Source of the DNA: Straminergon stramineum
Lineage: Eukaryota; Streptophyta; Bryopsida; Hypnales; Calliergonaceae
Assembly: GCA_963920665.1 (NCBI GenBank)
Contig: OY987268.1
Location: 11,224,501 to 11,288,500 of the forward strand
Reading direction: 5' to 3'
DNA length: 64,000 nucleotides
Part shown: positions 1-12,829 of the stretch, in pieces
Layout of the letters: the number at the start of each line of letters is the position of its first letter
How positions within the stretch are numbered: the stretch's first letter is position 1
The notes under the pieces: model-generated
What the model was told of the DNA's origin: nothing
The model's input: only the letters and a program-made list of their open reading frames with translations
Databases searched by the model: none
Made by a program: the position numbers and the translations under genes

Positions 1-1030
1 AAAGTTAGAAAATGCAATTAGGAAAAAAAGAAGGGGAAAATTCTAGTGAAAAATAATGGAATTTAACTAAAAAGATGCTAAGCAAGATTTGGTAGAGTAA
101 CCAAATTAAGCTAATGGCAAAATGATGAGAAAATGAAAACCAAAATACTACTAAGTAGGAAAATGAAATTAGAAAAAAATCCTAAACCAAAAAGATAACA
201 AACACAAAAAATGCAGAGCCAAAATGAAAACTAAATACTACAAGTAGAAAATGAAATTAGAAGTAAATTGAAAACCAAAAGAAAAAAGAAATACAAAAAA
301 TACAAAAGTGATTTATTAACAAAATTCTAGAAGTAAACTAAAAACCACAAAAAATAATAAATACAAGAAACACTAAAGAAATTAGTAAAATTCAAACTAC
401 TACGAGAACACTAGAGTAGTGAGGGAAACACTAAAATAGTAGTAGAAACGTTAAAATAGGGGTTTCACAGTAATACATATAGTTTTGCAGTATTTTAGGG
501 GGTTCAACACTAAATTATCTCATTTACAGTAATTTAGTGCGATTTGCACTAATTTGGCGCATTTTACACCAAATTAGCAGATTTACACCAAATTAGGGGT
601 GGATGAAAGTAGTCAGGGAAATTAACTTGTTAGGATGTGGAGTATACCCAAAAATTAGGGTTTGGAGCTCACTCTCTAGCTTTCTTTCTCAATTTTTTTT
701 GTGTGTATTCTGGGATCATTTGGGGGGTTTATGGGCGTTTTTAAAGTATAAATGGTTAGTACTTAGAATAGAGAAAGATGAAGAACAATTTGTTGAGTAG
801 GTTTCACCATTTTAGGGAAGAAAATGAGTGAAAATGTTTTTTTTAGGTGAGATGGGAAGTTGGTTGTGGATTCATGGTAAAAATTTAGGGTTGCAGAAAT
901 TTGTTAGGGAAGTTTGGGGTTGGGATGATGGAATGGCTTTTGAAGGGGTTAAATTATGAGGGTTGATGTGGGAATTAGGAGAGAAATTTTGGGTTTGCTT
1001 GGGGAGTGAATTGATGATTGAGAAAGTTCA
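1..1030 (-). repeat. Dispersed repeat R1, left copy (distal part)
   Basis: This AT-rich block matches the reverse complement of about 52,230-53,100 along its length. Recognisable landmarks are the run of 'aattagtgc/aatttggcgc' motifs at 530-600 (mirrored at 52,640-52,700) and the 'caagatttggtagagtaacc' stretch at 80-105 (mirrored near 52,995-53,020). The copy continues past the left edge of the window. No transposon protein is encoded. Homology to the right copy fades near 1,030, where a different sequence begins. It is an old dispersed element, possibly a non-autonomous retroelement, but no terminus or primer-binding site could be identified. Confidence 0.7.
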
Positions 1031-2340
1031 GTCATGGGAGAGAATTCAAGCTGCAGTTGCCCCGCAACTATCGTACACATGCCACTGATCATGCACATTT
1101 GGGTTTCAATATGGTTTTCCACAAGGTGGGTAGTATTTTTTTAGTATTTAAAAAAAAATGAAAATTGCAATTAGTAAATGAGATGAGAGTACCGCAGTAA
1201 AATGAAATGACAATTGCATTTGAAAAGTTGTGACTTTTCTACAATGAAGTTCACACCTATATGCATCAATGTGTGATCAATGTGCCATGCGCTAAGTCTG
1301 CATGTTAGGTTTCACTATAGGAGAACTTTACAAATGTTGCTCTCTTCTTTCCAAGCATAGCTCTGAGACATTTCAATCAGATCTAGCTCTATAAGACATA
1401 GTTTTTTCTGCAGTATCGTGACATGCACGGTGAGCGGTGACGCATGGTCAGTAGCATGTCTACAATAATTAGCCCTAAACCTAGTTATGTCGAAAATTGA
1501 GGAATAGCCAACAAGATAGAAGACGAAAAGGCAACTCAAAGTTCGAGGCAATCAGGACAAAAGGGCAGGAAGTTCAAGACTCGGCTCACGGGAATCATCA
1601 TTGGGAATCATCATCGGGAATCTGACGGGCGAGCTGGAGCGTGCGACGAGAAGACTCATCCAAGAGAATTGCAATGATAGGGTTTGATCGAGCTGCAGCG
1701 ATCCCAAGGGAGGCGAAGCAAGCCAAGGCAACGGATCGGGAACTAAGGCGGGGCCAAATTCACAAGTTCCGTCTTTTCGCCGTACATGAGAAGACCGGCA
1801 GCTAAAGAAATCCGAGTGAATCAAGCTTCAAGCGACGAGGGGTAGAGAATTTGTTTAGCAACAGAGGTTAGCAATCCAGCTAGCAAGAAACCAATTCGCA
1901 AAAAATCCATGGCAGAGGCGAGGCCAGGGCTCTGGGCTTCAACTACCCAGAACCTTGAAATTGGAGGCCAGAGACCAGCTCGAGCTCCAAGGCGACAGAA
2001 CAAAAATGGCGGGGATCACAAGGCGCAGCATCGAGATCGAGGGTATCCCCAGTTTGGAGCAGACACCGTGACGGAAAAGTTCTGCTGTATTGTTGCCTTT
2101 ATTTATTGGCTCTGTCTTTTGGACAGAGACTATGACATCGACTCCTCATTGACTTTGATTTCTTGAAAGTCCAAATCCTATCTACAACCACATTCACACT
2201 ACACAACACTCTCATTCACACTGCACAACATGTTTGGAGATGAGTCGGAAAACAAAATTTGTGCACTTAACTTAGTAAACTAGCATCTCTAAAAAGAAAA
2301 TCTTTTTTGGATTTATTGCCAAAAATCTCACCTAATCTAG
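1031..2340. other. Unassigned segment interrupting repeat R1
   Basis: This stretch has no match to the right-hand R1 copy and is richer in G and C, mainly between 1,550 and 2,060. Several short open frames (60-90 codons) overlap on both strands, but none shows a recognisable domain, a splice-supported structure or a consistent coding bias. It is probably an insertion into R1 or a gene fragment carried by a mobile element. No terminal repeats were found. Confidence 0.3.
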
Positions 2341-2344
2341 ACAA

Positions 2345-2610
2345 TGTAAGATGTCTAAGCTATGTAAGTCTAACCTACTTAAGTCTACACTACATAAGGA
2401 AGTCTCACTCTATATAAATCTACACTACATAAGTCTATTGTGTAAGTCTAACCTATGTAAACCTATCTAATCTACATAATAAGTCTATTGTATAAGTCTA
2501 AGCTATGTAAGCCTAACCTAGTTTGATCTACATAAGTCTACACTATATAAGTCTATTGTGTAAGTCTAAGCTAATAGTATGTAAATCTAACCTATGTAAG
2601 CCTAGGACTC
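2345..2610 (+). repeat. Degenerate minisatellite, 'ctatgtaagtctaa' units
   Basis: About twenty imperfect units of roughly 12-15 bp follow each other, variants of 'ctayrtaagtcta'. Examples are 'ctatgtaagtctaacc', 'ctacataagtctac' and 'ctattgtgtaagtctaa'. Unit length and sequence vary, so the array is old. No coding potential. Confidence 0.8.
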
Positions 2611-3191
2611 TAACTCGTGACTTGATAAGCAAGGAAACTAAATTTTTTTGAAAATTTTGAAAAAAAAATGAAAATTTAAAAGAATTTTTTTTTCAAATGA
2701 AAAATTAATGAAATTTTTTAGTAAAATAAAAATTCAAAGGGGTTTGATTAGGTTGGATCCCCACCTCCAACCTCCTCTGACCAGTTGGACCTTGACCCTT
2801 CCAAACCTCCTTCTGACCCCCTCCTTCCAACCTGATCCCCCCTTCCGACTTGAAACACCCCCCTTTATAATCTCCCCACTAGTCCAACCCCCTTATAATC
2901 AACTAATTGCAAAAAATTTCAATCCTTACCTCCTAACATGAGTTTAATTTTCCTACTATCAATATTATTATTCACCTAAGACAAAGCCTCACGACTACAC
3001 CATTCTTGTTTATTTTCTTAATTTCTCCTTTTAAAATCATGGAACCAGTCTTATGACAAATTGATCATTGCATGTTATGGAGGAGAGGGGATTATGGACT
3101 AGGTAACCTTTGAGCCACTAAGAGGTGGCAAGTGAATTATAGGGTGTAACCAGCTTTGTTCCTGGATGAAAACTTGTGTAAGTGTTGCCTT
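2611..3191. other. Low-complexity spacer (A/T-rich then C/T-rich)
   Basis: A poly(A)/poly(T)-rich stretch at 2,640-2,720 is followed by a pyrimidine-biased stretch at 2,755-2,900 made of 'ccaacctcc/ccttccgac'-like words. A 77-codon open frame across it is only the translation of this biased sequence. Nothing else was seen. Confidence 0.5.
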
Positions 3192-3283
3192 CATGGATGA
3201 ATATTGTGTAGTTACGAACTAACTATCTTGCTCATGGATGAATATTGTGTAGTTACGAACTAACTATCTTGCTCATGGATGAA
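3192..3283 (+). repeat. Short tandem duplication, 41-bp unit
   Basis: A 41-bp unit beginning 'catggatgaatattgtg' occurs at 3,192 and again at 3,233 with no mismatch I can see. A third, partial copy starts at 3,274. The identity of the copies indicates a recent local duplication in old repeat DNA. Confidence 0.9.
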
Positions 3284-3529
3284 ATATTTTAAGTAGAGAG
3301 ATGCACATAATCAAAGCTAGTTACAAATTTGGACATTAAGTGGTAAATTGAGTCCACAACAATAAGGACCAAGGACAATTGCTTCAAGAAATGAAATCAT
3401 GCCATAAAAGTTTCATCTAGGGAATAAGCACAATTATATAGGACTTAGTGGGTTTTGGAGACTTGCATATAACTATAAACACAAGTGATCTAAATCACTA
3501 AAAAATCTAATGCAAAGCATTATTGTGTC

Positions 3530-4190
3530 TCTTGCATCACCAAATCACTAAGGTAGCATACCATTGCATCATGAGTGGTATGAGTACAAAATTGACTATG
3601 AATGATAAATTGGGGGAGTGATGCATGTTTAGGAAGTTGTAGGTTGGATAATCAATTGCATATTTCAAGTTGGATGCATGTTTGTGGAAGGATTTGTGTA
3701 GTAATTCTTGGTTAGGACCCAATTTAGGCCATTTTGAGGCCCAATTTACATATGTGAGTTAGATTTTGGCAAATTCAATTGCCCTAATCCACTTGAGTGC
3801 TTGAGTGGATGATTGTAGGTTGTTAGGAGGTACTTTTGTTCGTTGTAGGGGAACTGCCTCCTTTTCACTTAGAGGCATTTAATTAAAAAGTAATAAAAAA
3901 TTAATCAAAAACATTAGAAGAGTCCATTGCTTGGGAGGCAACTACATAGGGTCCTATACACTTCCCACGGGCCCAACTCTAAAGGGTTTCTTTGCCTTGT
4001 AGTGAAAGAACTCTTATAAAGCCCCTAGAACTTCTCTAATCATTGTCCAAATTTTGGATGTCAAAGTACTAAAGGGGGAGTAAGGTAGGGATACCCAAAT
4101 GTGCCGTTGACTCAAAAATATCATCTTCACTAGATATACATCGAGTTAATCAATATCTAACTCCATTGAAAAAACAATATTAGAATATCT
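3530..4190 (-). repeat. Dispersed repeat R1, left copy (proximal part)
   Basis: The reverse complement of 3,600-4,020 aligns with about 50,640-51,080. Shared landmarks include 'ggagtccattgcttgg.aggcaa' (3,928-3,950 here) and 'ttgggcctcaaaatgg' / 'ttggacctcaaaatgg'. The order of landmarks matches the right copy, so this and the block at 1-1,030 are parts of one element split by later insertion. No protein domain is seen. Confidence 0.6.
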
Positions 4191-4197
4191 CCCCCTT

Positions 4198-4215
4198 CCC
4201 CCCCCCCCCCCCCCC
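4198..4215 (+). repeat. Homopolymer of 18 C
   Basis: An uninterrupted C run directly follows 'cccccttc'. Its length is likely to vary between individuals and to be assembly-sensitive. Confidence 0.95.
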
Positions 4216-4859
4216 TCTAACTTGATCCTTTATAACTTTTACATGCAATATCCAAATGAAATATTTTTTGGTGTGTACAAATTTTCTTCAATTGCCAATA
4301 GGAAATATAAAAATTGGATGAGTTTAATAATATGAATTAGGATCTAGTAGAAAAATGACACTTTTGGGTGTCACTAGTTGATCCAGTTGTTGCAAGTTAA
4401 AGATCTTGGGTGGATGTATCACAATACAAATGTAGTGTGTCAAACTCCAATTTAGAATCAACATGGAGTGATCAAACCTTGAAATATCCCTAGTAGAGCT
4501 TGCAAATTTGGAACAACCTTTTTTTTTGGGGTGGGGTGGGTGACAAAGCTTTGGTGTATCTAATACAATATACAACAAAAATGAGTTTTTGGATGTATCG
4601 AGGAAGATTTTTGTTGTACTTAGCACTCTTTTCAAAATAAAGAGCCTACATTTGGTCCATTTTGGAAGGTCTATTATAGTCTCACTACATTGCATTTTGC
4701 AATTTTTGTGCCTTATAATGCTTAGGACTGAGGATGCTCTAAGATGTTAGCCACATGTGAGCCATGTCACCCTATCCCTTTCCTTGTATATTCCCTTGTT
4801 GATGCGTCCATACAATTAAAATTATGGGAGTCATGCCTATATGCTCATCCAACAAGCCA

Positions 4860-7800
4860 AAAATTCTCTCTCAAGATTTTCTAAATTTTAAGAGTTTTGT
4901 TAGAAAGAAGCTAAAAAGGAGATAGACAATAACAATTGATTTCTTATTTGGGTTTAGAGTTTAGAAGAGTGCTGGTGAAGTTGGAAGACCTTGAGCACTA
5001 CACTCTCTTCAAAGTCCCACATTTTTTTGGAAGACCCTTCAAAGAGTTTACAAGTTGGAAAAATAAAAATGAACATTTGATTGATTGTGTACCTTCAAGA
5101 ATACAAAGATGGGCATAATATCAAAACAGACTTTGAGAGCTTAGCTAGACACACATAAGCTTCTTCCCATCATTTTCTATGTAGCTCTTTTGAAGTCCTT
5201 TGGGTCACTTCTTAAGATTCAAGACCAAATAAAAATAGAAGTTCTCAAGACTCTCTAAAAGTCAAGAACTTTTTAAGGATTAAACAAGAAGATGGAGAAA
5301 TTAAAATTGTTTAGATCTTATTTTGGTTTTAAAAAGTATAAAAGAATACCACCCAATTTTGGGGGGGCGGCCTATAAGAGCTACTTTAAGATCTATAATT
5401 CTTTGGTAAAACTTGCCTTGTAATTGCTCAGCTAGGAGGAGCAATTAGGGAAAGTGCATGTCCATGTATATGTAAAAATGCAAAGAGAGGGATGACATAG
5501 AAACATACTCTAAAGGATAAAAATGTAAGTAGGTTGTATGCAGTTGGTCTAAACAATATATAGTACTATAGTGATTTATAAAATACATACTATTTGTAAT
5601 ATATTTATATTAATAAAGTTCCATAATATTCATTGTAATCTAAAATTTTATACTAAAAAAATTACAACTTTGTAATAACACTCATTCGTACCTTGAATCA
5701 ATATAGTGAGTTTGTTGAGAAATAATCAAATTTATCCTTGATTTGAAATTTTACAAATGATAAGATTTTAAATGCTTTGTAGATCAAAAAAATACTTTAG
5801 TATACAAAAGAGTGCACTAATTTTTCCTTACATGGTATTTTATGTTTTTTAATAATTCCTAAAGGGTGATTACATGATTTCAAGTCATTTTTCACTTTTG
5901 GGCAAGCTTTTCCCATTGCATTTATTGAATTCTTGTAAACTTTTGAATGTGTATATTTTTACTACTAGCCTAGAATTTTTTTATAAATAATTAAAATTGT
6001 GTTTAAAAAGTTATGCTTCAAAGGATATTTTTTCAAAGTAAGGGCAATTTGGGCAACCATGATAGATAGGTCCAATTGATTTGGAAATTTTTGAACATAC
6101 TCTTAATACACTTATTAACATAATCCCGAGTATTACAAGCATATGATTTGGACTTACAAGCCTTTGAAATAAGTTTGTTAGTCCTTCAACCTTTGAAAAT
6201 TTATGATTTCATTTGTTTAGAAATAAAAAATAATCCCTAATAGCAATTTTGACTTTACCTATGTACATTTGCTTCTATGAAGGGGTTGGAATCTTTCCAC
6301 CTTAACCATTCAAGAAGACTAGATATTTTGGACATAATACAAAATAATGTGCCATAAAACATGAGTTCCATAATTTTTTTGAACTTTCCATCAAAGAAGA
6401 TAATGTTGAGCATCAAGAGTAGAAAGTATCCACATGGACAACATTTTTAGATTTTCATAGATTCATTTCAAATCAATTTTGGAGATTTAACTTCAAAATT
6501 TACCAAAAAAAATATTGGTTATTTTTTCATGTGAAATTTCTATGATTGGTCAAAATTATAGTTTCAATTTATTAGTGGAAAAATACACAAGATTAAATGA
6601 TGTGAACATCATTCAACACTTTCCCTCTATGTTATATTTTAAAACAATAGACAAACAATGAACACTAAGCTTTGTTTTTCTTATAAAGAAATCTTTATCA
6701 CAACAATTTTAGATTCAAATAAAAAAATTGAAGGACTACTAGACCTACTTTGCATAGAGAAATAAAATTTTGAAAAACAATTTTTTTCTATCTAAAATTA
6801 TTGTCTAAAGTTGGAGGCAACAATTCCAATTTGTTTGATAGGACATTAGAGCATCCTTAGTCCAAGCTTCTAAATTTGACCTTCTAAATACATGTTCATT
6901 CTACTTTAAAATTCAAGGGACCCAATCATACTCTATACATGTCCCAAATATATAGTTAGTGAACCAATCATGAACTATGTTATTTAGAATGTAAGATAGG
7001 ATTCCATTACAAGTTGAAATCAACTACAAGAATCCATTTAAACTTCTTATAAGTGGGTGATTTGAAGGGCTTTACTCACTCTCCATATGCACTAGAAGAA
7101 AACCATGAGGGATTTCAACAAAATCAACTTGATGTTTTAGTTTTCTATAATGCAGAAACATCAAGTTGATTATGTTGAAATCCTCATAGTTTTCTTCTTG
7201 TGATGTGAGAGCATAATTGTTGTACCCCTAATGACATTTAAGCTATCTTACGTGCCTCTGTGGCACTTCAATTCTAGTGACACCAATGGTCACAATTTCC
7301 TAACACTACATGTGTCATATAGTAGCAACATTAGGTTCTAATACTAATCACGGGTTCCCCATTTCCTTATGATTTTCATCATCTCTCCCACAAGACAGTG
7401 GGCATGTCATTTGATGACATGGGGTAGAACTTTCATTGATGTCCAAGTACCTAGTGGTGACATTACTCAACCAACAATGCTAAATGCCCTTGAACAATAT
7501 CCAACTTCCACTAGGCCCAAGCAATTTCACTTCCGGACTTACATCTAGACTCACTAGTTAAAACTCAACATCATAGCCTAATGTGAGTGGAACCAAATCC
7601 AACTAGTGTCAAGAAGTGTCCGAGGGCACTACACAATGCTATAAAGGCAATGGTGAGGCCAATCACTGCCTATGACTACTTTGGTTTACTACAACACCAT
7701 TCAAAGTGAAGAGGGATACCACCCTCTTCATAGTACTCTTTGCAGAATTTGGTAGACCTCTTGGTCTTCTGGGTCATTGAGACTTCCAAGACATAGTTTT

Positions 7801-10800
7801 CCTTGAGAACATACGTGAATCCATGCCTTTGCCTCAAAATCAAGATCTAAAGGCCTCCCAATCTTCCTATTGGAAAAACTTTTGTTTTGAATTTCAAATC
7901 AAAAGTGCAAGCCTATTTTTGTGATTTCTTCTTTTTAACAACCCTGTGGACTATTCACTTTTTCAAATGCAACAAATGTTGAGTAAGTTATGGCCCTCCA
8001 AAGGTCCAAGTTCTTTGAGAGGTTTAGTTTTTTGAGATTCTACCCTCTTTAATTGCCCATAACTTTTAGCTCATACCTAAGCTCTTCATGAGCCTTAGCA
8101 TTACAGAATTCTTGTCTCTTTAGCTTAACAAAGATATGCACCATACCCTATTTTGACAAAAAATTCTCTAGGAACCTCCACTCCTCCACTTTGGATTTGC
8201 TGCCGAGGCACATCTAACTTTGAGAGCTATATCTTTGACTTACCACTCGAATTCTTGGATAGTTGTAAGAAACACTTGTTATTTTTGGTTCAAAATGGCA
8301 TAAGTATTGGAGTATTATGACTTTAGGAATATTTTTTTAAATGAAACAAAATATGAATAATTTTTAAAGCATTAAAGGTAATGTGTGTGAAAATTTAGGC
8401 CTAGAAAAACTTATCTCTACAAGTTCTCCACAAAAAAATGATGGAAAATGCAAGGAAACAAATATGTAAGAATTTTATTTATAGAAAATAGCAAAAAAAT
8501 TCAAATAAAAAAAAATATTTTTCCTAAATTGAAGATACTTCTTCTCAACCATTTGCATCTTTGGGGAAAAAATTGTGTTCTCCACAAATGCACAAAAGTA
8601 GTGCACTTTGAGCATATGTGGAAGGTGGACACTTGCTATTTTCAAAAAATGTCTTTGAAGGCTTGTGTAAATTTAGTAGAAGTCCTTATATCCTAATTTT
8701 GACCTTCAAATTCAACTTTCGGGATTAGAGACAATACTAATCACCTCCAAAATGGCGAAGGTAGACATCCAATCAAGGACAATTCAAAAATAATAAAATC
8801 ATTGGAAAAATTGAAAAAATAACTCAATCTCTACAACTACCACATGTAACTTCATTTTAAATTTCATAGAAAATAGACGTACAATGCAAAAGTTATGAGC
8901 AAAAAACCACTTGTTCAAGGCCAAGGGGACAAAAAAGGACAAGTATTTCTTGCAACAACCCTCTTGTGTTCTTTGAAATCAAGTAGCATGTCTCTACATG
9001 GTCCCTATCCTTCAATTGTCAATTATTACACTTGATATTGAAGCCCCTTGATGATTGTCACAACCCTCATATAAGGTTTATCCATGATACCTTGATGAAC
9101 AAGGAGGACTTTTATTAGGGATGATTTCTTGAGTCTTGCAAAAGATTAGATGAGTAGAGATGAGGACTCCCGAGTAGACAGTGCATTAAAGTGCTCTCAT
9201 CAAGACAAAGAAGGTGACTTGCTATATATGCTTAAAAAGCTGGTGGAAGCTTGTATCAAAGTGTCCAAGTTGCCGCGCATGTTTGGAAAGTAAATGAGAG
9301 ACCACATCTAAGTTTGTAAATGGAATTGATGTTGATGGGTACAATAAAAGTGATCCTCCACATTGAATATTTTTCACTATGGTGGACCAAAATATTAATT
9401 ACCATCCAAATTCCAATTCTACCTTAAAATGTATCCCATGGGTATGTGGTGACAAAGATGAGGGCAATAATAGGCAAGTTTACCATATTGCAAAGTACTG
9501 AACTCCCCACAAGAAAGCTTGTCAATTGCATGTGGCAACTTTAGAAAAATCCAAGGAGCTTGCCTCTTAAACATTTGCCCAAATGCACAACTATGGATTG
9601 CTTCTTGTGCCTCCTCTAGAGCCAATAGTGGAAAGCTTTACCTTCTATAGATTGTTCCAAATCTTGGGGACATCACTATTGATTTTTTTAAAAACTATGT
9701 GAGTTAAAAAGATAGTGTCTGTATAATTCAAAGCAGTAAAATTTTATATAATATGTAGGGATGCTATATATAGAAGGCTATGTAAAAACACTATGTAGTA
9801 GGAATATTTATTCATAAGTTAGCCTTGATAGATAGGAGTTGTGAATTTTTTTATGGTATGGTGATTGTAGATGTGGACAAATAATTTAATGTGGATAATA
9901 GACATAGTCAAGAAAATTTACAATGAAGGGTGGTTGACGAAACTTATACCATGGTATTAGTAGTATATCTATCAAAAAATAATGTGTAAATGTAAGATAT
10001 TGATCACAATTGGCAAAAACATCACATTGCATGAATAGGGAGGTTTATTTGAATGGATTCATTGAACTAAAAATTGTACAACAAAAGGATGGAGTTTATA
10101 GTCCATGAAACTTCAATCTTTGAAGCCATATGTGTTGAACACACTCATATTGAATGAGATGTTTACAAGATAGTTTCAATGGGGATTCTAAAGTGTCCTA
10201 TGGTAAATTTGTAATTAAAAACTATCACTTGGTGGATGGCACTTCAATTGATTATTATTGGTTTATAGTATATACACTATATATGTATGTAGTAGAAGGA
10301 AAGAAAAATTTGTGAAGAAAGGCAAGGGAAAGAAAAATTCGACACTTAAATTATATATATAAGATAATGTCCCTTAAAAAACCACACAAATGAATTTCTA
10401 AAAAACCCATAGAGTATAGAAATATGCCCCTCATAGCTTTTTATGTAACATGGTCATTTTAAATACAAGAACTAAGGTAAAGAGACCTACATCAAAAACC
10501 TCTTAACTTAGGTGTATACCTTAAATTACAAAGAATGATCTCCCTAAGCTACAAACATTGATCTAGCTAAGGTAGAAAGACTTAAAACTTGCATGAAAAT
10601 GTACAATTAGAGGAACAAATAAAAAATGAAAAAAAGAATTTCTTTGACCCAGTGACCACTTGGTGTGCCAAGCAAGATTGGGGATTAAAAAACTTTTTTT
10701 CAAAAAATAACTTAAAAAAAAATCCCTTACATTTGTACATCCACCGAAGTCAAATGGCCCTCTACAGGGGCCTTTTCTCTAATGGCTAATTCATGTGCAT

Positions 10801-11200
10801 AGAGAGAGATTAGAATTACAATTAGGGTTTAATTATTCCTCTTGATAGAAAAATAAAATTGTGAACTTCCAAAAAAATTCATTTTATTGAGTTCTTTTGT
10901 GTATTTTTTTTGTGAATTTTCAAAGTTAAGACTTGAAGAATCATCAAGCATGTTTATAGCGCCTTTAGAAAAATCCAAACCATTTAGTAAAGGCTCTATT
11001 ACTTTGCAACAATTTGTGTCATGTGTAAAGTTGGAGACATCCTTCAAAGGTGGTCATATTTAGAACACTTCGGAAGATCCCTACTTCACAACATTGGGGG
11101 GAGGACAAAAAATGGGTAATTCTACCTTAGAGTGTCACTCAACACCAAATTTGATGCACTTTTTTGCCAATTTTTTTATCTATTGACAAAATTTTGCCAA
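4860..11200 (+). repeat. Long decayed dispersed repeat R2, copy 1
   Basis: This AT-rich stretch has patchy collinear similarity to 46,220-49,650. Matching pairs are 4,860-5,400 with 46,230-46,790, 9,400-9,640 with 48,890-49,160, and 10,800-11,170 with 49,240-49,640. Copy 1 is roughly twice as long, so either it has gained insertions or copy 2 has lost sequence. Short open frames (60-82 codons) are scattered and unsupported. It is probably an old large non-autonomous element or retrotransposon remnant. Between the matched blocks I see only AT-rich spacer and the hairpin at 7.1 kb. Confidence 0.6.
7093..7202. repeat. Near-perfect hairpin, ~46-bp stem and ~15-nt loop
   Basis: The left arm (7,093-7,138) is 'agaagaaaaccatgag...' through 'atcaacttgatgttt'. 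The right arm (7,154-7,202) is its reverse complement with only a few mismatches and one bulge. The loop is about 15 nt. The size and pairing resemble a young plant microRNA precursor or a tiny foldback transposon. The strand of any transcript cannot be told from sequence. Confidence 0.85.
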
Positions 11201-11397
11201 ATCTAACAAGTAGAGTTACATTCCTCCAAATATTCATCAATGTAGTGAAGACAACAAATAGATTAGAGAGTAGTAGAAAAAAATACTACCTTTTGTGGTG
11301 GATGCATTGATGATACTGTCAACTTTCAATTGAAGCTCATTGCAAAAGGCTATTTTCAAATAGTTCTGATCCATTTTATTGGATTTCAGACTATTTT

Positions 11398-11620
11398 TTA
11401 ACCCATAAATATTGACATGGATGTTTAGTGTCTGATGGATGATAGAGTATCTTTTTGTGAGGACAGAAGTGCAATTATTCATCCTTAGAATTTTGTGTAG
11501 AAAGGAGAGATCTTCTATAGTAATTTGACTTCTAGTGAGTACTTTTGGATTTTTGTAAACCAATGGTTCCCATGGTATCAAAATGAATGATATCCATGGT
11601 CACTTGTCCGTCCTTTAAAC
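11398..11620 (+). mobile_element. Family B TTAA-flanked miniature element, copy B1
   Basis: It begins TTAACCCATAAA and shares its body with copies at 11,616, 37,988 and 45,200. Shared words are 'gtcy.atggatga', 'aggacagaagtgcaa', 'attcatcctt', 'gagatctt' and 'tttccatggtcac'. The right terminus ('gtcctttaaaccc') is degraded and runs straight into copy B2. About 220 bp and non-coding. Confidence 0.7.
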
Positions 11621-11853
11621 CCTAAACGATGCAGCAGATGTTTTTTGTTTGATGAACGTCAAGAAATTCTAGGACTTTGTAGGACATAATTGCAACTATT
11701 CATCCTTGGAATTAGGGGTGGGAAGGGGAGATCTTGTACAATAGTTTGACTCCAAATGAGTATTTTTTATTTTTATAAAGTAGGTGATGTCACAGGTTCC
11801 AAAATGGCTGATTTCCATGGTCACCAGCCTGGCGTTCAAGGGTTAAGGGTTAA
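11616..11853 (+). mobile_element. Family B TTAA-flanked miniature element, copy B2
   Basis: This second copy abuts B1 head to tail. Its left end is degraded ('aaaccctaaacg'). Its right end reads 'cctggcgttcaagggttaa', with ttaa at 11,843-11,846 and again at 11,850-11,853. The body matches B3 at 45,200 closely. Insertion of one copy into the end of another, or tandem duplication, would give this arrangement. Confidence 0.75.
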
Positions 11854-12127
11854 TATTGGACTAAGAAAAATCTTTTCAGCACTTGACTTCGATGTTGTCC
11901 TAGCATGCAAATTAGCAAGGACCAGCCGCACTGTAGCACCATTGAGCTGGCAAAAAATAAAAAATGTCGGGACTTCAGTTGGTTTGCCCACTTTGCCGTT
12001 CAAGTTTATCAATCTATGGATGATACAATTCAGCCCGCGGTTGACTGCAGGCTTGTGTAGTGTATGTTTTGGTTGCAGAGCGGGACCAAGAATCAAGGAC
12101 TTCCTCTTATAATCGAGGGGCAATTAC

Positions 12128-12352
12128 TGGCGTAGCTGCGGCTTCGCTGTGGCGTGTTTTTGTCGGCTTACTTTGGGCTTGGGCACTGGCTGCAGTAAAC
12201 CTGCCTCCTTGACATCGCCACCAACATCCACAGGCAAACCGTAGGTGGCTGGGTTGATGAGGTGGCTTGGGGTGCGGAGTGGAGATGTTTTCAGAACATA
12301 GTCAATGGTGCAATTTGGAGTGAAATGTGCATTTGCAACATTAGTTTGTCAA
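12128..12352 (-). pseudogene. Open coding-like fragment, C-terminal end
   Basis: Read leftwards, a frame stays open for about 72 codons after an upstream stop and ends at a stop at about 12,128. The translation includes the stretches TIDYVLKTSPLRTPSHLIN and GLPVDVGGDVKEAG, then a basic tail VPKPKVSRQKHATAKPQ. It has no in-frame ATG and no clear splice acceptor on its 5' side. A retroposon tail lies about 100 bp upstream. I do not recognise the family. It may be the 3' exon of a disrupted gene, or chance. Confidence 0.25.
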
Positions 12353-12454
12353 TACCATTATAATATTTGTCTTTCAGCTAGCTTATGAATGATTTATTTT
12401 CTTTGTCCAATGTCTAAATTTGAGTTTTCTTGTACCTATGCAAAGTATTTTTTG

Positions 12455-12533
12455 CTGGTAAAAGCCAATGAAGGCTAGTAGGGGGCGAAAGCCCCCTTCA
12501 ATTAAAAGGAACAAACAGGAATTACAAAAAGAT
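12455..12533 (+). mobile_element. Retroposon 3' tail with GAAA-loop hairpin, copy 1
   Basis: A ~79-bp module runs from 'ctggtaaaagccaatgaagg' to 'aggaattacaaaaagat'. It contains the perfect hairpin gggggc-gaaa-gccccc (12,481-12,496). The same module occurs in reverse at about 57,475-57,550, where flanking duplications show it was inserted. The conserved structured tail with variable upstream sequence fits the 3' end of a LINE or SINE. No reverse transcriptase is present. Confidence 0.7.
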
Positions 12534-12829
12534 GAGAGGCACTTTGAAGTGCCAAATCCCATCCCACAAAGTACTTTTTGAATGTGCTTCCAATGAAAAA
12601 ATAATAATTTCTAATCATAAACCAGTCAAAAGTTAGAAGATCATTTGTAGGGGTCTATTCCGGTCTGCATTCGCGATGTCCTAGGGGTGAAGCATGGCCA
12701 CTAGCCCACCGCCCCACCCCCTTGCCTGACCGACTCGCCGGGCTCTCGAGTGCGTGTCGTCTGCGCATCTCCATTGCTGGTCCGCTGCCCGCTGTCCCTC
12801 ACAAATAATTAGTCACACACCTCTCCATA

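Noticed and set aside
4198..4215. C homopolymer as a possible G-quadruplex or boundary signal
   Set aside because: A single mononucleotide run has no loop structure and is more likely slippage; it is recorded only as a repeat.
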